This document shows, in pieces, positions 13,873 to 22,056 of a stretch of 64,000 nt of DNA. This stretch comes from an uncultured Sphingopyxis sp. (GTDB taxonomy: Bacteria > Pseudomonadota > Alphaproteobacteria > Sphingomonadales > Sphingomonadaceae). The stretch is taken from NCBI RefSeq assembly GCF_900078365.1, contig NZ_LT598653.1, positions 3,791,501 through 3,855,500 of the forward strand. The letters run 5' to 3'. The translations under genes were made by a program, and so were the position numbers. The stretch's first letter is position 1; every line of letters begins with the position of its first letter. The notes under the pieces were generated by a model, which saw nothing but the letters and a program-made list of their open reading frames with translations, did no database searches and had not been told where the DNA came from.

Positions 13873-15741
13873 TCAAGCCGCCCGTCGCCGGCTATGCACC
13901 ATGATCGCGGTCAGCGCCGCCGGTGTCACCCCGTCGATCCGGCCCGCCTGCCCCAGCGTTTCGGGGCGTGCCTTGGTCAGCCGTTCGACCATCTCGCGCG
14001 ACAGACCGCCGATCGCCTCATAGTCGAGCGCCGGATCGAGCAGGATCGCCTCATTCGCCGCGAGCGACCGCAGTTCGGCATCTTGCCGCGCGATATAAGG
14101 CGCATAATGCGCATCCTCAGCGACCTCCGACAGAATCACCGGGTCGATCGCGTCGAGTTCGGGCGCGAGGAGCGCGAGCCGCGCCATCGTCATCTCGGGA
14201 TAGCGCAGCAGGTCGATCCGCTTGCGCGCGATCCCGTCGCCCGGCAAAGCCAGCCCGACCGCGGCATAATCGGCGGTCGCCACCGGCACGTCTAGCAAGG
14301 CTTCGGCCCTCGCCCGCTCGGCCATCCGTGCCGCGAACAATTCGGCCGTCGCCGGACGCACCAGGTCGAGCGCGATCCCCTTCGGCGTCAACCGCGTCGC
14401 GGCATTGTCGGCGCGCAGCCGCAGCCGATATTCGGCGCGCGCGGTGAGCATCCGATAGGGTTCGCTCACCCCCTGCAGCACCAGATCGTCGACCATCACC
14501 CCGATATAGGATTCACTCCGTTCGAGGATCAGCGGATCGCGCCCCTGAACGCTGAGCGCCGCGTTGGCCCCCGCGACCAGCCCCTGCGCCGCCGCTTCCT
14601 CATATCCCGTCGTGCCGTTGATCTGCCCCGCGCACCAGAGCCCCGCTATCGCACGGACCTGCAACGTCCGATCGAGCGCGCGCGGATCGATATGGTCATA
14701 TTCGACCGCATAGCCCGGCACGACCATCTCGACCGTCTCGAGCCCCTCCATCGTGCGCAACATCGCGAGCTGGACGTCGGAAGGCAGCGAGGTCGAAATG
14801 CCGTTCGGATAGACGAGGAAACTATCGAGCCCCTCGGGTTCGAGAAACACCTGATGTCCGTCGCGGTCGGCGAAGCGGTAAATCTTGTCCTCGATCGACG
14901 GGCAGTAACGCGGCCCCGCCGCGCCGATCGCCCCGGTGAACAAGGGCGAGCGGTCGAGATTCGCCGCGATGATCGCGTGGCTTTCGCTATTCGTGCGCGT
15001 AATCGCGCAGAAAATCTGCGGCACCGTTCGCTCACTGTTCCACGTGGAACAGGTCCAGCTTGCCCCCTCGGCGCTGTCCGAAGGCTGCTCGGCAAGCCGC
15101 GCCCAGTCGATCGTGCGCCCGTCAAGCCGCGGCGGCGTCCCCGTCTTGAGTCGCGCCATCGGCAGGTCGGCGGCGCGCAATTGCTGCGCGAGCCGATGCG
15201 CCCCGGCCTCGCCGATCCGCCCGCCTTCCATCCGCTCCTCGCCGCGGAACAGCCGCCCGCCAAGAAAGGTCCCTGTCGCGAGCACGACCGCGCCCGCCGT
15301 CAGCACCGCGCCGTCGGCGAGTTCGAGGCCCTCGACGCGTCCCTCTTCGGACAGCCGCAGCGCCGCCGCCTCGCCCGCGACGACGGCGATGCCATCCTCG
15401 GCGGCGAGAAAATTCTGGATCGCGTCGCGATATAATTTGCGGTCGGCCTGGATGCGCGGCCCCTGCACCGCCGCGCCCTTCGACGCATTGAGCATCCGGT
15501 AATGGATCGCCGCGCGGTCGGCGGCACGCGCCATCCACCCGTCGAGCGCATCGACCTCGCGCATCAGATGGCCCTTGCCGAGCCCGCCGATCGCGGGATT
15601 GCACGACATCGTCCCGATCAGCGCGGGGTCGAAGCTGACAAGCGCGACGCGCGCGCCGAGCCGAGCCGCCGCGGCTGCGGCCTCGGTCCCCGCGTGTCCG
15701 CCGCCGACGACGATGACATCGAAAGTTGCGTGATCCTGCAT
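13873..15741 (-). CDS. mnmG: tRNA uridine-5-carboxymethylaminomethyl synthesis enzyme MnmG
   Basis: 622 residues, full length. FAD-binding GGGHAGTEAAAAAARLG near residues 14-30, the signature GPRYCPSIEDKIYRF, and QINGTTGYEEAAAQG in the C-terminal half are all diagnostic. With MnmE it installs cmnm5 on wobble uridines of tRNAs. The start MQDHATFDVIV at 15741 is chosen because conserved sequence begins there. A parS site inside the gene (15036-15051) encodes part of the variable loop TCSTWN. Confidence 0.97.
   Translation of the reverse strand: MQDHATFDVIVVGGGHAGTEAAAAAARLGARVALVSFDPALIGTMSCNPAIGGLGKGHLMREVDALDGWMARAADRAAIHYRMLNASKGAAVQGPRIQADRKLYRDAIQNFLAAEDGIAVVAGEAAALRLSEEGRVEGLELADGAVLTAGAVVLATGTFLGGRLFRGEERMEGGRIGEAGAHRLAQQLRAADLPMARLKTGTPPRLDGRTIDWARLAEQPSDSAEGASWTCSTWNSERTVPQIFCAITRTNSESHAIIAANLDRSPLFTGAIGAAGPRYCPSIEDKIYRFADRDGHQVFLEPEGLDSFLVYPNGISTSLPSDVQLAMLRTMEGLETVEMVVPGYAVEYDHIDPRALDRTLQVRAIAGLWCAGQINGTTGYEEAAAQGLVAGANAALSVQGRDPLILERSESYIGVMVDDLVLQGVSEPYRMLTARAEYRLRLRADNAATRLTPKGIALDLVRPATAELFAARMAERARAEALLDVPVATADYAAVGLALPGDGIARKRIDLLRYPEMTMARLALLAPELDAIDPVILSEVAEDAHYAPYIARQDAELRSLAANEAILLDPALDYEAIGGLSREMVERLTKARPETLGQAGRIDGVTPAALTAIMVHSRRRAA
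15036..15051. promoter_or_regulatory. parS centromere site 2 (in mnmG)
   Basis: A second perfect TGTTCCACGTGGAACA palindrome, inside the coding region of mnmG, about 2.2 kb from site 1. Confidence 0.95.
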
Positions 15742-15804
15742 GGTTGCGGCGGCGCATAGCCCAAAGCCGCCCCGAAATCCATCCGGCGCGTACGCCACGG
15801 AAAA

Positions 15805-15926
15805 TCTCACGCAAAGGCACAAGGAGGCGCCCGCCCCCCGGCGGCCCGTTGAGGCGACAGCGAAAGCAGAAACACCCCTATCGACCCCGAACCCCTTCTT
15901 TGCGCCTTTGCGCCTTTGCGTGAGAT
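15805..15926. repeat. Family E inverted repeat (CTTTGCGTGAG)
   Basis: TCTCACGCAAAGGCACAA on the left and its near complement, TTTGCGCCTTTGCGTGAGA, on the right, about 85 bases apart. It lies upstream of mnmG in a 340-bp gene-free stretch (15742-16081) that holds this repeat, a second inverted repeat and a parS site. Confidence 0.7.
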
Positions 15927-15957
15927 AATCTCTTCAAGCCAACGTCAGCCCCCCCAC

Positions 15958-16027
15958 CTCACCCAAAGACGCAAAGATGGCGCGCATCGCCGCGACCGTT
16001 CACGCCATCTTTGTGTCTTTGGGTGAG
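15958..16027. repeat. 25-bp near-perfect inverted repeat downstream of mnmE
   Basis: Arms 15958-15982 and 16003-16027 match at 24 of 25 positions (CTCACCCAAAGACGCAAAGA and its complement are the outer parts) around a 20-bp centre. It would form a strong hairpin between mnmE and mnmG and lies 38 bp from parS site 3. Confidence 0.85.
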
Positions 16028-16065
16028 TCAAAAATGGGCTCCCCGGCCGCTCCGCGCCGGCGGGC

Positions 16066-16081
16066 TGTTTCACGTGGAACA
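16066..16081. promoter_or_regulatory. parS centromere site 3 (at the mnmE stop)
   Basis: TGTTTCACGTGGAACA, one base from a perfect palindrome and fully within the parS consensus. It abuts the last base of the mnmE stop codon. Confidence 0.93.
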
Positions 16082-17422
16082 TCATTTTCCGATGCAGAAG
16101 CGCCCGAACAAGGCGTCGAGCATCTCCTCGACCCCCGCGCGCCCGGTGACGCGATCGAGCGCCGTCGCGGCGAGCCTAAGCCGTTCTGCCAACAGGATTA
16201 AATCGTTCGCCTCGCGCGACTCCGGTTCGATCGTCAGCCAGCCCTTCGCCTCCGCGAGTGCCACGCGCTGCCGCTGGCGCAGCGCCGCCTCGCCCTCGCG
16301 CGGCAGCAAGGTCCGCGCCATCTCGACGATATATTTGTGGAGCCTGTCCATCCCCTCACCGGTCGCCGCCGACAGGGTCAGGTCCGCGTGCGCCGCTTCG
16401 GCCTCCGCCGCCGCATCGCCGCGCCAGCGATCGACCTGCGCCGCGATCGTGATGCAGCGCGGATGGCCCGGTGCGTCCTTCGCCGGCCCGAGCCACAGCA
16501 ATATATCGGCGCCCTCGACCGCCGCCTTCGCGCGGTCGATCCCGATCGCCTCGATCGCATCGGCACCTTCCCCGCGGATCCCCGCGGTGTCCGAAAAACG
16601 CATCGCGATCCCGTCGAGCGCCAGCGGGGTTTCGATCACATCGCGCGTCGTTCCTTCGATTGGCGACACGATCGCCAGCTCGCGTTGAGCCAAGGCATTG
16701 ATTAAAGTAGATTTTCCGGCATTTGGCGGCCCGGCGATCACCACCGACACCCCCTCGGCGATCACCTCCGCCGCCGGCCGCGCCAGCCACTCGCCCAGCT
16801 CGCCCGCCAGATCGCCCATCCCCGCAATCAGACGCTGCGCGACACCTTCGCCAACTTCCACATCATCTTCGTCGGCGAAATTGAGCTCGGCCTCCGCCCC
16901 CGCCATCAGCCCGAGCAACCGCTCCTGCCACGCGGCGACGGCGCGCGACACATGCCCGCTCGCCATGCCGAGCGCCTGCACCCGCTGGCTTTCGGTCTCC
17001 GCCGCCAACAGATCGGCAAGCCCCTCGGCCTCTGCCAGATCGATCCGTCCATTCTCGAACGCGCGCCGCGTAAACTCGCCCGCCTCGGCGCGCCGCAGCC
17101 CCGGCATCGCCGCAAGCGCCGCCTCGACCGCCGCGACCACCGCGCGGCCGCCGTGCAGATGCAGTTCGGCCAGATCTTCGCCCGTCGCCGTCGCCGGTCC
17201 TGGAAACCACAGGACCAACGCGCGATCGAGCGCCGCGCCATCGGCATCTTTCAACGCCGCCAGCGCCGCCCTTCGCGGCGGCGGCAGGTGCCCGGCGAGC
17301 GCCTTCAACGCCGCGCCCGCCGCCGGCCACGGCCTGTACGACCAGCTTGCCGTCCACGGCAATGGCGCCGCGCCCGCCGCCGGCCCGCTCACGCGCACGA
17401 CACCGATCGCCGCCGGCGGCAT
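16082..17422 (-). CDS. mnmE: tRNA modification GTPase MnmE (start uncertain)
   Basis: Works with MnmG in tRNA wobble-uridine modification. Seen: the formyl-THF-binding N-domain, G1 GPPNAGKSTLIN, G2 GTTRD, G3 DTAG and the catalytic C-terminal FCIGK. The G4 motif NKxD is replaced by AQVD. The ATG at 17422 is the first canonical start, but conserved sequence DTIFALSSG precedes it, up to about 17452. No ATG, GTG or TTG occurs in frame between 17422 and at least 17580. A CTG at 17470 overlaps the upstream stop (CTGA) and has AAGGGG about 8 bases before it, so real translation may begin there. Downstream limits are certain. Confidence 0.9.
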   Translation of the reverse strand: MPPAAIGVVRVSGPAAGAAPLPWTASWSYRPWPAAGAALKALAGHLPPPRRAALAALKDADGAALDRALVLWFPGPATATGEDLAELHLHGGRAVVAAVEAALAAMPGLRRAEAGEFTRRAFENGRIDLAEAEGLADLLAAETESQRVQALGMASGHVSRAVAAWQERLLGLMAGAEAELNFADEDDVEVGEGVAQRLIAGMGDLAGELGEWLARPAAEVIAEGVSVVIAGPPNAGKSTLINALAQRELAIVSPIEGTTRDVIETPLALDGIAMRFSDTAGIRGEGADAIEAIGIDRAKAAVEGADILLWLGPAKDAPGHPRCITIAAQVDRWRGDAAAEAEAAHADLTLSAATGEGMDRLHKYIVEMARTLLPREGEAALRQRQRVALAEAKGWLTIEPESREANDLILLAERLRLAATALDRVTGRAGVEEMLDALFGRFCIGK

Positions 17423-17466
17423 CCCACTCGACAGCGCGAAGATCGTATCGCTTGCCGGACTTTGGC

Positions 17467-17760
17467 TCAGCTCTTGCGCCCCTTGGCGGGCTTGTCGTCG
17501 TCGCCCGCGTCGGCCGATTTCGCCCCGCCCATCAATCCGCCGCCGAACTGGCCGAGCAACGATTGGACCAGCCCCAGCCCGCTCTCGCCCATCGGCACCC
17601 AGGTCTTGACCATCGCCTGCACCATGTCGGGCGTGATCCCCTTCGCCATCAATTCCTTGACGCGATCGAGGTAGATGTCGTGGAGCGGCTCGAGATCGGG
17701 AAGGCCGAACAGGCGGCGCGCCTCCTCGGGGGTGCAATCGATCTCGATATTGAACTTCAT
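17467..17760 (-). CDS. DUF6489 family protein
   Basis: 97 residues starting MKFNIEIDCTPEEARRLFGL, with a helical middle and a charged C-terminal tail (DAGDDDKPAKGRKS). This is a small cytosolic family of unknown function seen in alphaproteobacteria. It is placed directly before mnmE, and its stop overlaps the only plausible upstream mnmE start, so the two are probably translated together. Confidence 0.82.
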   Translation of the reverse strand: MKFNIEIDCTPEEARRLFGLPDLEPLHDIYLDRVKELMAKGITPDMVQAMVKTWVPMGESGLGLVQSLLGQFGGGLMGGAKSADAGDDDKPAKGRKS

Positions 17761-17868
17761 CGCCTGTCTCCGCCCCGAAAATGCCGGTTAGCCGCTTGAG
17801 CCGTGCCCGCGGCCCGGCTAGCTTCGCGCTTTCACAGCAAAGAAGCAAGAGACAGGAGAGCTCCCCGC

Positions 17869-18567
17869 ATGGCCGCAACGAACACCACGATCCCCGCCCT
17901 CGATGGCGAGGGCGACATCCCCGCCTATGTCGCGCGTCCCGACGCCGACGGCGCGCGCGCGATCATCGTCATCCCCGAAATCTTCGGGGTCAACGAGGGC
18001 ATTCGCAAGAAATGCGACGACTGGGCCGCCGAGGGCTATCTGGCGATCGCGCCCGACATCTTCTGGCGCTTCGCTCCCGGTGTCGAGCTTAACCCCGATA
18101 TCGAGGCCGAACTGCAGGAAGCCTTCGGATATTTCGGCCAATATGACGCCGACGACGGGGTCAAGGATATCGAAGCGGCGATCCGCTGGCTTCGCGGCCA
18201 GGGCGCGGCGAAGGTCGGCGCAGTCGGTTTCTGCCTCGGCGGCCGCCTCGCCTATATGACGGCGGCGCGCACCGATATCGACGCGTCGGTGGGCTATTAT
18301 GGCGTGATGATCGACCAGATGCTGAACGAGAGCCATGCGATCGCGCATCCGCTGATGCTCCACATCCCGACCGAGGATCATCTCGTCGATCACGATGCGC
18401 AAAAGCGGATTCACGAAGGGCTCGATCCGCATCCGAAGGTCACGCTCCACGACTATCCCGGGCTCGACCATGGTTTCGCCGCGACGATGGGCAACCGTCG
18501 CAACGAGGAAGGCGCGCAGCTCGCCGACGGCCGCACCCGCGCTTTCTTCGCCGAGAATCTCGGATGA
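17869..18567 (+). CDS. Dienelactone hydrolase family protein
   Basis: 232-residue alpha/beta hydrolase. The nucleophile elbow GFCLGG carries the cysteine typical of dienelactone hydrolases, and LDHGFA carries the catalytic histidine. Start MAATNTTIPALDGEG at 17869 with AGGAGAG upstream; upstream codons look non-coding. It overlaps the NTF2-like gene by 4 bases. The family cleaves cyclic dienelactones in aromatic breakdown, but many members act on other esters; no catechol-pathway genes are nearby. Confidence 0.9.
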   Translation: MAATNTTIPALDGEGDIPAYVARPDADGARAIIVIPEIFGVNEGIRKKCDDWAAEGYLAIAPDIFWRFAPGVELNPDIEAELQEAFGYFGQYDADDGVKDIEAAIRWLRGQGAAKVGAVGFCLGGRLAYMTAARTDIDASVGYYGVMIDQMLNESHAIAHPLMLHIPTEDHLVDHDAQKRIHEGLDPHPKVTLHDYPGLDHGFAATMGNRRNEEGAQLADGRTRAFFAENLG

Positions 18568-18962
18568 GCGCGCACCCCGGTCTCGCCGCCTGGCACGCCT
18601 ATATGGCGGGCGGCGGCGACCCGCAGGCGCTCAGAGACCTGCTCGCCGCGGATGCGGTGTTCCACTCGCCAGTGGTCCACACGCCGCAAGAGGGCGCCGA
18701 CAAGGTCTTCGCTTACCTCCACGCCGCGAGCCACGTGCTCGGCGGCGACGATTTCCGCTATCTGCGCGAAATCGTCGACGGCGATCAGGCGGTGCTCGAA
18801 TTCCAGAGCAGCCTCGACGGCATCCAGATCAACGGGGTCGACATCATCCGCTGGAACAACGAAGGAAAGATACAGGATTTCAAGGTGATGGTCCGCCCGC
18901 TCAAAGCGATCAACAAGGTGTGGGAGAAGATGGCGGCGATGCTCGCGGCGCAAGCGGGCTAG
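18564..18962 (+). CDS. Nuclear transport factor 2 (SnoaL-like) family protein
   Basis: 132 residues: an N-terminal helix (LAAWHAYMAGG), LLAADAVFHSPVV, then curved-sheet strands including the FQSSLDGIQINGVDIIRWNN segment. This is the cone-shaped NTF2-like fold, which serves as small isomerases, dehydratases or lipid/ligand carriers. It is translationally coupled to the dienelactone hydrolase (ATGA overlap), so a shared small-molecule pathway is likely. The substrate is not known. Confidence 0.85.
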   Translation: MSAHPGLAAWHAYMAGGGDPQALRDLLAADAVFHSPVVHTPQEGADKVFAYLHAASHVLGGDDFRYLREIVDGDQAVLEFQSSLDGIQINGVDIIRWNNEGKIQDFKVMVRPLKAINKVWEKMAAMLAAQAG

Positions 18963-18971
18963 GCGCGGCTG

Positions 18972-20555
18972 ATGCGCCGCTGGCTCGTCTTTCCGGTTCT
19001 GCTGCTGCTCGCGGCGTTCGCGGCCTGGTGGACGCCGGCGCGCTGGACGCTGCTGCTGTGGGTGCCGTTGCTGCTCATCGCGCTCCATGACGCGCTCCAG
19101 CGGCGCCACACGCTTCGCCGCAACTATCCGCTGATCGCCCGCATCCGCTGGCTGTTCGAGGATCTGCGGCCTTTCCTCTATTCCTATGTCGTCGAAAGCC
19201 CGTTCGACGGCCGCCCCTTCACCCGTGCCGAGCGCGATATCGTCTATGCCCGCGCCAAGGGCGATCTCGACGCGCACCCGTTCGGAACCGAACTTGACGT
19301 CTATTCGGACGAATATGAATGGATGAGCCACAGCATCGCGCCGGAGATCGGCCACGACCGGACGCAGCGGGTCAAGGTCGGCACCGCGCAATGCGCGCGT
19401 CCCTATGAGGCCGCGCTGCTCAATATCTCGGCGATGAGCTTCGGCTCGCTCGGCGCGCGGGCGATCGAGGCGCTCAATCTCGGTGCGCGGCTGGGCAATT
19501 TCTACCACGACACCGGCGAAGGCGGCTTCAGCCCCTATCATCGCACCCACGGCGGCGACATCGTGTGGGAACTGGGCAGCGGCTATTTCGGCTGCCGCGA
19601 TGCCGGCGGCCGCTTCGACCCCGAACGCTTCCGCGATCGCGCGCAGGACGAGCAGATCAAGATGATCGAGATCAAGCTCAGCCAGGGCGCCAAGCCGGGG
19701 CATGGCGGCGTGCTCCCCGGCCCCAAGGTCAGCGCGGAAATTGCTGCGACGCGCGGCATTCCCGAAGGCGAGGACTGCATCTCCCCTGCCGGACATTCGG
19801 CCTTTGCTACCCCGGTCGAGATGATCGAATGGGCGGCGAAATTGCGCGAGATGTCGGGCGGCAAGCCCGTCGGGATCAAGCTCTGCGTCGGCCAGCCGCA
19901 CGAGATTTACGCCATCATGAAGGCGATGATCGAGACCGGCATCCGGCTCGACTATATCGTCGTCGACGGCGCCGAAGGCGGCACCGGCGCGGCTCCGGTC
20001 GAATTTTCTAACCGCGTCGGCATGCCTTTGCGCGAAGGGCTGATCTTCGTGCGCAACGCGCTCGTCGGCTGCGGCCTCAAGGAAGAAATCCGCCTCGCCG
20101 CCTCGGGAAAGGTGCATTCGGGCGCCGGGCTCGCGGTCAACTGCGCGCTCGGCGCCGACTGGTCGAACGCCGCGCGCGCCTTCATGTTCTCGCTGGGCTG
20201 CATCCAGTCGCTCAAATGCCACACCGACATGTGCCCGACCGGCGTCGCAACGCAGGATCCCGGCCGCCAGAGCGGCCTCGTCGTCGAGGACAAGGCCGAG
20301 CGCGTCCGCCGCTTTCAGGCCGCGACCGTCTCGGCGCTATGGGACATCAGCTGCGCGATGGGCCTCGACAATCCATGGGAAATCCGGCCGCACCATCTCC
20401 ACGAGCGCCTCAATTCGGCGCGTTCGGACTCGATCGACCGCATCTATTCATTCTACGATCGTAGAATCCTCCTCGAAGATCCCCGATCGGTCGCAAGCGC
20501 CCGTTACTGGGCGATGGCGCGCGCTGACAGCTTCCGCCCCGCTTTTCCAGGCTAG
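18972..20555 (+). CDS. FMN-binding glutamate synthase family protein, membrane-anchored
   Basis: 527 residues. Two N-terminal hydrophobic segments (residues about 5-22 and 26-42) anchor it in the membrane; the rest is a glutamate-synthase-type (beta/alpha)8 FMN domain with GEGGFSPYHR, KPGHGGVLPG, GAEGGTGAAP and CIQSLKCHTDMCPTGVAT, whose cysteines resemble the 3Fe-4S ligands of GltB. It lacks the glutaminase and C-terminal domains of GltB, so it is a stand-alone FMN/Fe-S oxidoreductase of unknown substrate. It starts 9 bases after the NTF2-like gene; its TAG stop shares CTAG with the converging DUF1489 gene. Confidence 0.9.
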   Translation: MRRWLVFPVLLLLAAFAAWWTPARWTLLLWVPLLLIALHDALQRRHTLRRNYPLIARIRWLFEDLRPFLYSYVVESPFDGRPFTRAERDIVYARAKGDLDAHPFGTELDVYSDEYEWMSHSIAPEIGHDRTQRVKVGTAQCARPYEAALLNISAMSFGSLGARAIEALNLGARLGNFYHDTGEGGFSPYHRTHGGDIVWELGSGYFGCRDAGGRFDPERFRDRAQDEQIKMIEIKLSQGAKPGHGGVLPGPKVSAEIAATRGIPEGEDCISPAGHSAFATPVEMIEWAAKLREMSGGKPVGIKLCVGQPHEIYAIMKAMIETGIRLDYIVVDGAEGGTGAAPVEFSNRVGMPLREGLIFVRNALVGCGLKEEIRLAASGKVHSGAGLAVNCALGADWSNAARAFMFSLGCIQSLKCHTDMCPTGVATQDPGRQSGLVVEDKAERVRRFQAATVSALWDISCAMGLDNPWEIRPHHLHERLNSARSDSIDRIYSFYDRRILLEDPRSVASARYWAMARADSFRPAFPG

Positions 20556-20953
20556 ATCAGGCTGAGTTCGGCGAGCTCGCGATACAGTTCGGGTGGCAGC
20601 TCGCCGATACCGCTCGCATCGTCGATACCCTTGGGTGCGTCGGCTTCGGTCAGATAGCGCCATCCCTGATGCGCACGCTTCGGTTGCGGATGCACCCGCT
20701 CGAGCGTGGCGACGCACACGATATCGACCCGCCCGTCGCTGCGATCGTCGAAGCGCAGGATTTCGACGCGCGCGACGAGCGTGTGCTTGACGATGAAATG
20801 CAGCTTGCCGCCGATCAGCTCGTCGGCGCGCTTGGGCCGGAACCGCGTCGTGAAACGGATTTCGCCGGCCTCAGAATAGTTGGCGATCCGCGCCTCGAGC
20901 GACGGATAGTCCGAACAGCCGACGGCAACGCGGGTCATGTGAAGCTGAGGCAT
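20552..20953 (-). CDS. DUF1489 family protein
   Basis: 133-residue alphaproteobacterial family of unknown function. Seen: TRVAVGCSDYPSLEARIA at the start and GGKLHFIVKHTLVARVEI in the middle. No signal or membrane segment. It is read towards the FMN protein gene and ends within its stop codon. Function unknown. Confidence 0.87.
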   Translation of the reverse strand: MPQLHMTRVAVGCSDYPSLEARIANYSEAGEIRFTTRFRPKRADELIGGKLHFIVKHTLVARVEILRFDDRSDGRVDIVCVATLERVHPQPKRAHQGWRYLTEADAPKGIDDASGIGELPPELYRELAELSLI

Positions 20954-20978
20954 GGTCGGGAGATGGGAAGCCGACAGG

Positions 20979-21005
20979 AAAAAGCCAGCCCCCGACGGGG
21001 CTGGC
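20979..21005 (-). terminator. Rho-independent terminator after the TerC gene
   Basis: Minus-strand stem GCCAGCCCC / GGGGCTGGC with a tiny loop followed by TTTTT, starting 27 bases after the TerC stop. Confidence 0.85.
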
Positions 21006-21031
21006 CCATATATTTCAAACTGCCAAATCGA

Positions 21032-21757
21032 TCAGCCGAACAGCGTACCGATGCCGACGCTCGGGTCGATCCAGCCTTCGTAGATCATCTTGACCGCGAC
21101 ATAGACGATCACCGCAAGACCGATGTAGGCGATCCAGCGATAGCGTTCGATATATTTGGCGATGATATTCGCCGCGACGCCCATCAGCGCGACCGCGAAG
21201 ATCAGCCCGACGATGAGGATGCCGGGGTGCTCGCGCGCCGCACCGGCGACCGCGAGGACGTTATCGAGGCTCATGCTGACGTCGGCGACCGCGACCGCCC
21301 AGGCGGCGGCGGCAAAGCTTTTTGCGGGTTTCAGGCCCGAATGCTCGTCGCCTGCGATCTCGGGCGATCCTGCCGAATGCGCGCCTTCGCGCAGCTCGCG
21401 CCACATTTTCCACGCGACCCAGACGAGCAGCAGCCCGCCGACGAAGATCAGCCCGACGATCTGCATCAGCTGCGTCACGACGAGTGCGAAGGCGATCCGC
21501 AGCACCAGCGCGGCGAGCACGCCGATCATGATCACCTTGCGGCGCTGGTCGGCGGGCAAACCCGCGGCGAGCGCGCCGACGACGATCGCATTGTCGCCCG
21601 CCAGCACGATGTCGATCATCAGCACCTGCAGGAAGGCGGCGAAGGCCGCGGGTTCGGTGATGTTCGAAAAATCGTTGACGATCGCGTCCCACATCCCGGC
21701 GGGACCGCCGAAACCGCCGGCGTGCGCCGTGGTCTGAGTCAGAAATTCCAAAATCAC
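21032..21757 (-). CDS. TerC family integral membrane protein
   Basis: 241 residues with about seven membrane segments. The paired acidic signatures IDIVLAGDNAIVVGALAAGL and VADVSMSLDNVLAVAG are typical of TerC/YjbE proteins, thought to export Mn2+ or other metal ions. It overlaps the upstream monooxygenase-like gene by 4 bases and ends at a strong terminator. No manganese (yybP-ykoY) riboswitch is visible upstream. Confidence 0.93.
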   Translation of the reverse strand: MILEFLTQTTAHAGGFGGPAGMWDAIVNDFSNITEPAAFAAFLQVLMIDIVLAGDNAIVVGALAAGLPADQRRKVIMIGVLAALVLRIAFALVVTQLMQIVGLIFVGGLLLVWVAWKMWRELREGAHSAGSPEIAGDEHSGLKPAKSFAAAAWAVAVADVSMSLDNVLAVAGAAREHPGILIVGLIFAVALMGVAANIIAKYIERYRWIAYIGLAVIVYVAVKMIYEGWIDPSVGIGTLFG

Positions 21758-22047
21758 AGCGACTCTCCGAAATAGCTGACCTCTGGCATAGGGTCATAAA
21801 AGGGATGCAGCAACGCCCGCCACTGCTGGTAGCGGTCCGATTGCCGGAAGCCGTCGCGATGATCCGCAACCGACCTCCACTTCACCAAAAGCAGATAAGC
21901 ATGTCCGGTTGCTGTCGGGCGGCGAATTTCGAACGAAACAAAGCCCGGCGATGCCTCGATCAGCGGCCGCGCTTCGGCCACGGCCGCCTCGAATTCGGCT
22001 TCGCGCCCTTCACGGACATGAAGCAACGCATGTTCGAGAACGGCCAC
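21754..22047 (-). CDS. Antibiotic biosynthesis monooxygenase (ABM) domain protein
   Basis: 97 residues of one ferredoxin-like ABM domain: LLHVREGREAEFEAAVAEAR, SPGFVSFEIRR and VKWRSVADHRDGFRQSDRYQ. Such proteins include quinone monooxygenases and haem-degrading enzymes; the residues for either role cannot be assigned here. It lies 9 bases after rho and overlaps terC. Confidence 0.88.
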   Translation of the reverse strand: MAVLEHALLHVREGREAEFEAAVAEARPLIEASPGFVSFEIRRPTATGHAYLLLVKWRSVADHRDGFRQSDRYQQWRALLHPFYDPMPEVSYFGESL

Positions 22048-22056
22048 CGGCGCCGC

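Noticed and set aside
13415..16081. CRISPR array
   Set aside because: The repeats are inverted, unevenly spaced and of several families, and no cas genes are present.
21758..22056. Manganese riboswitch (yybP-ykoY) before the TerC gene
   Set aside because: The TerC start overlaps the upstream ABM gene, leaving no room for a leader element.
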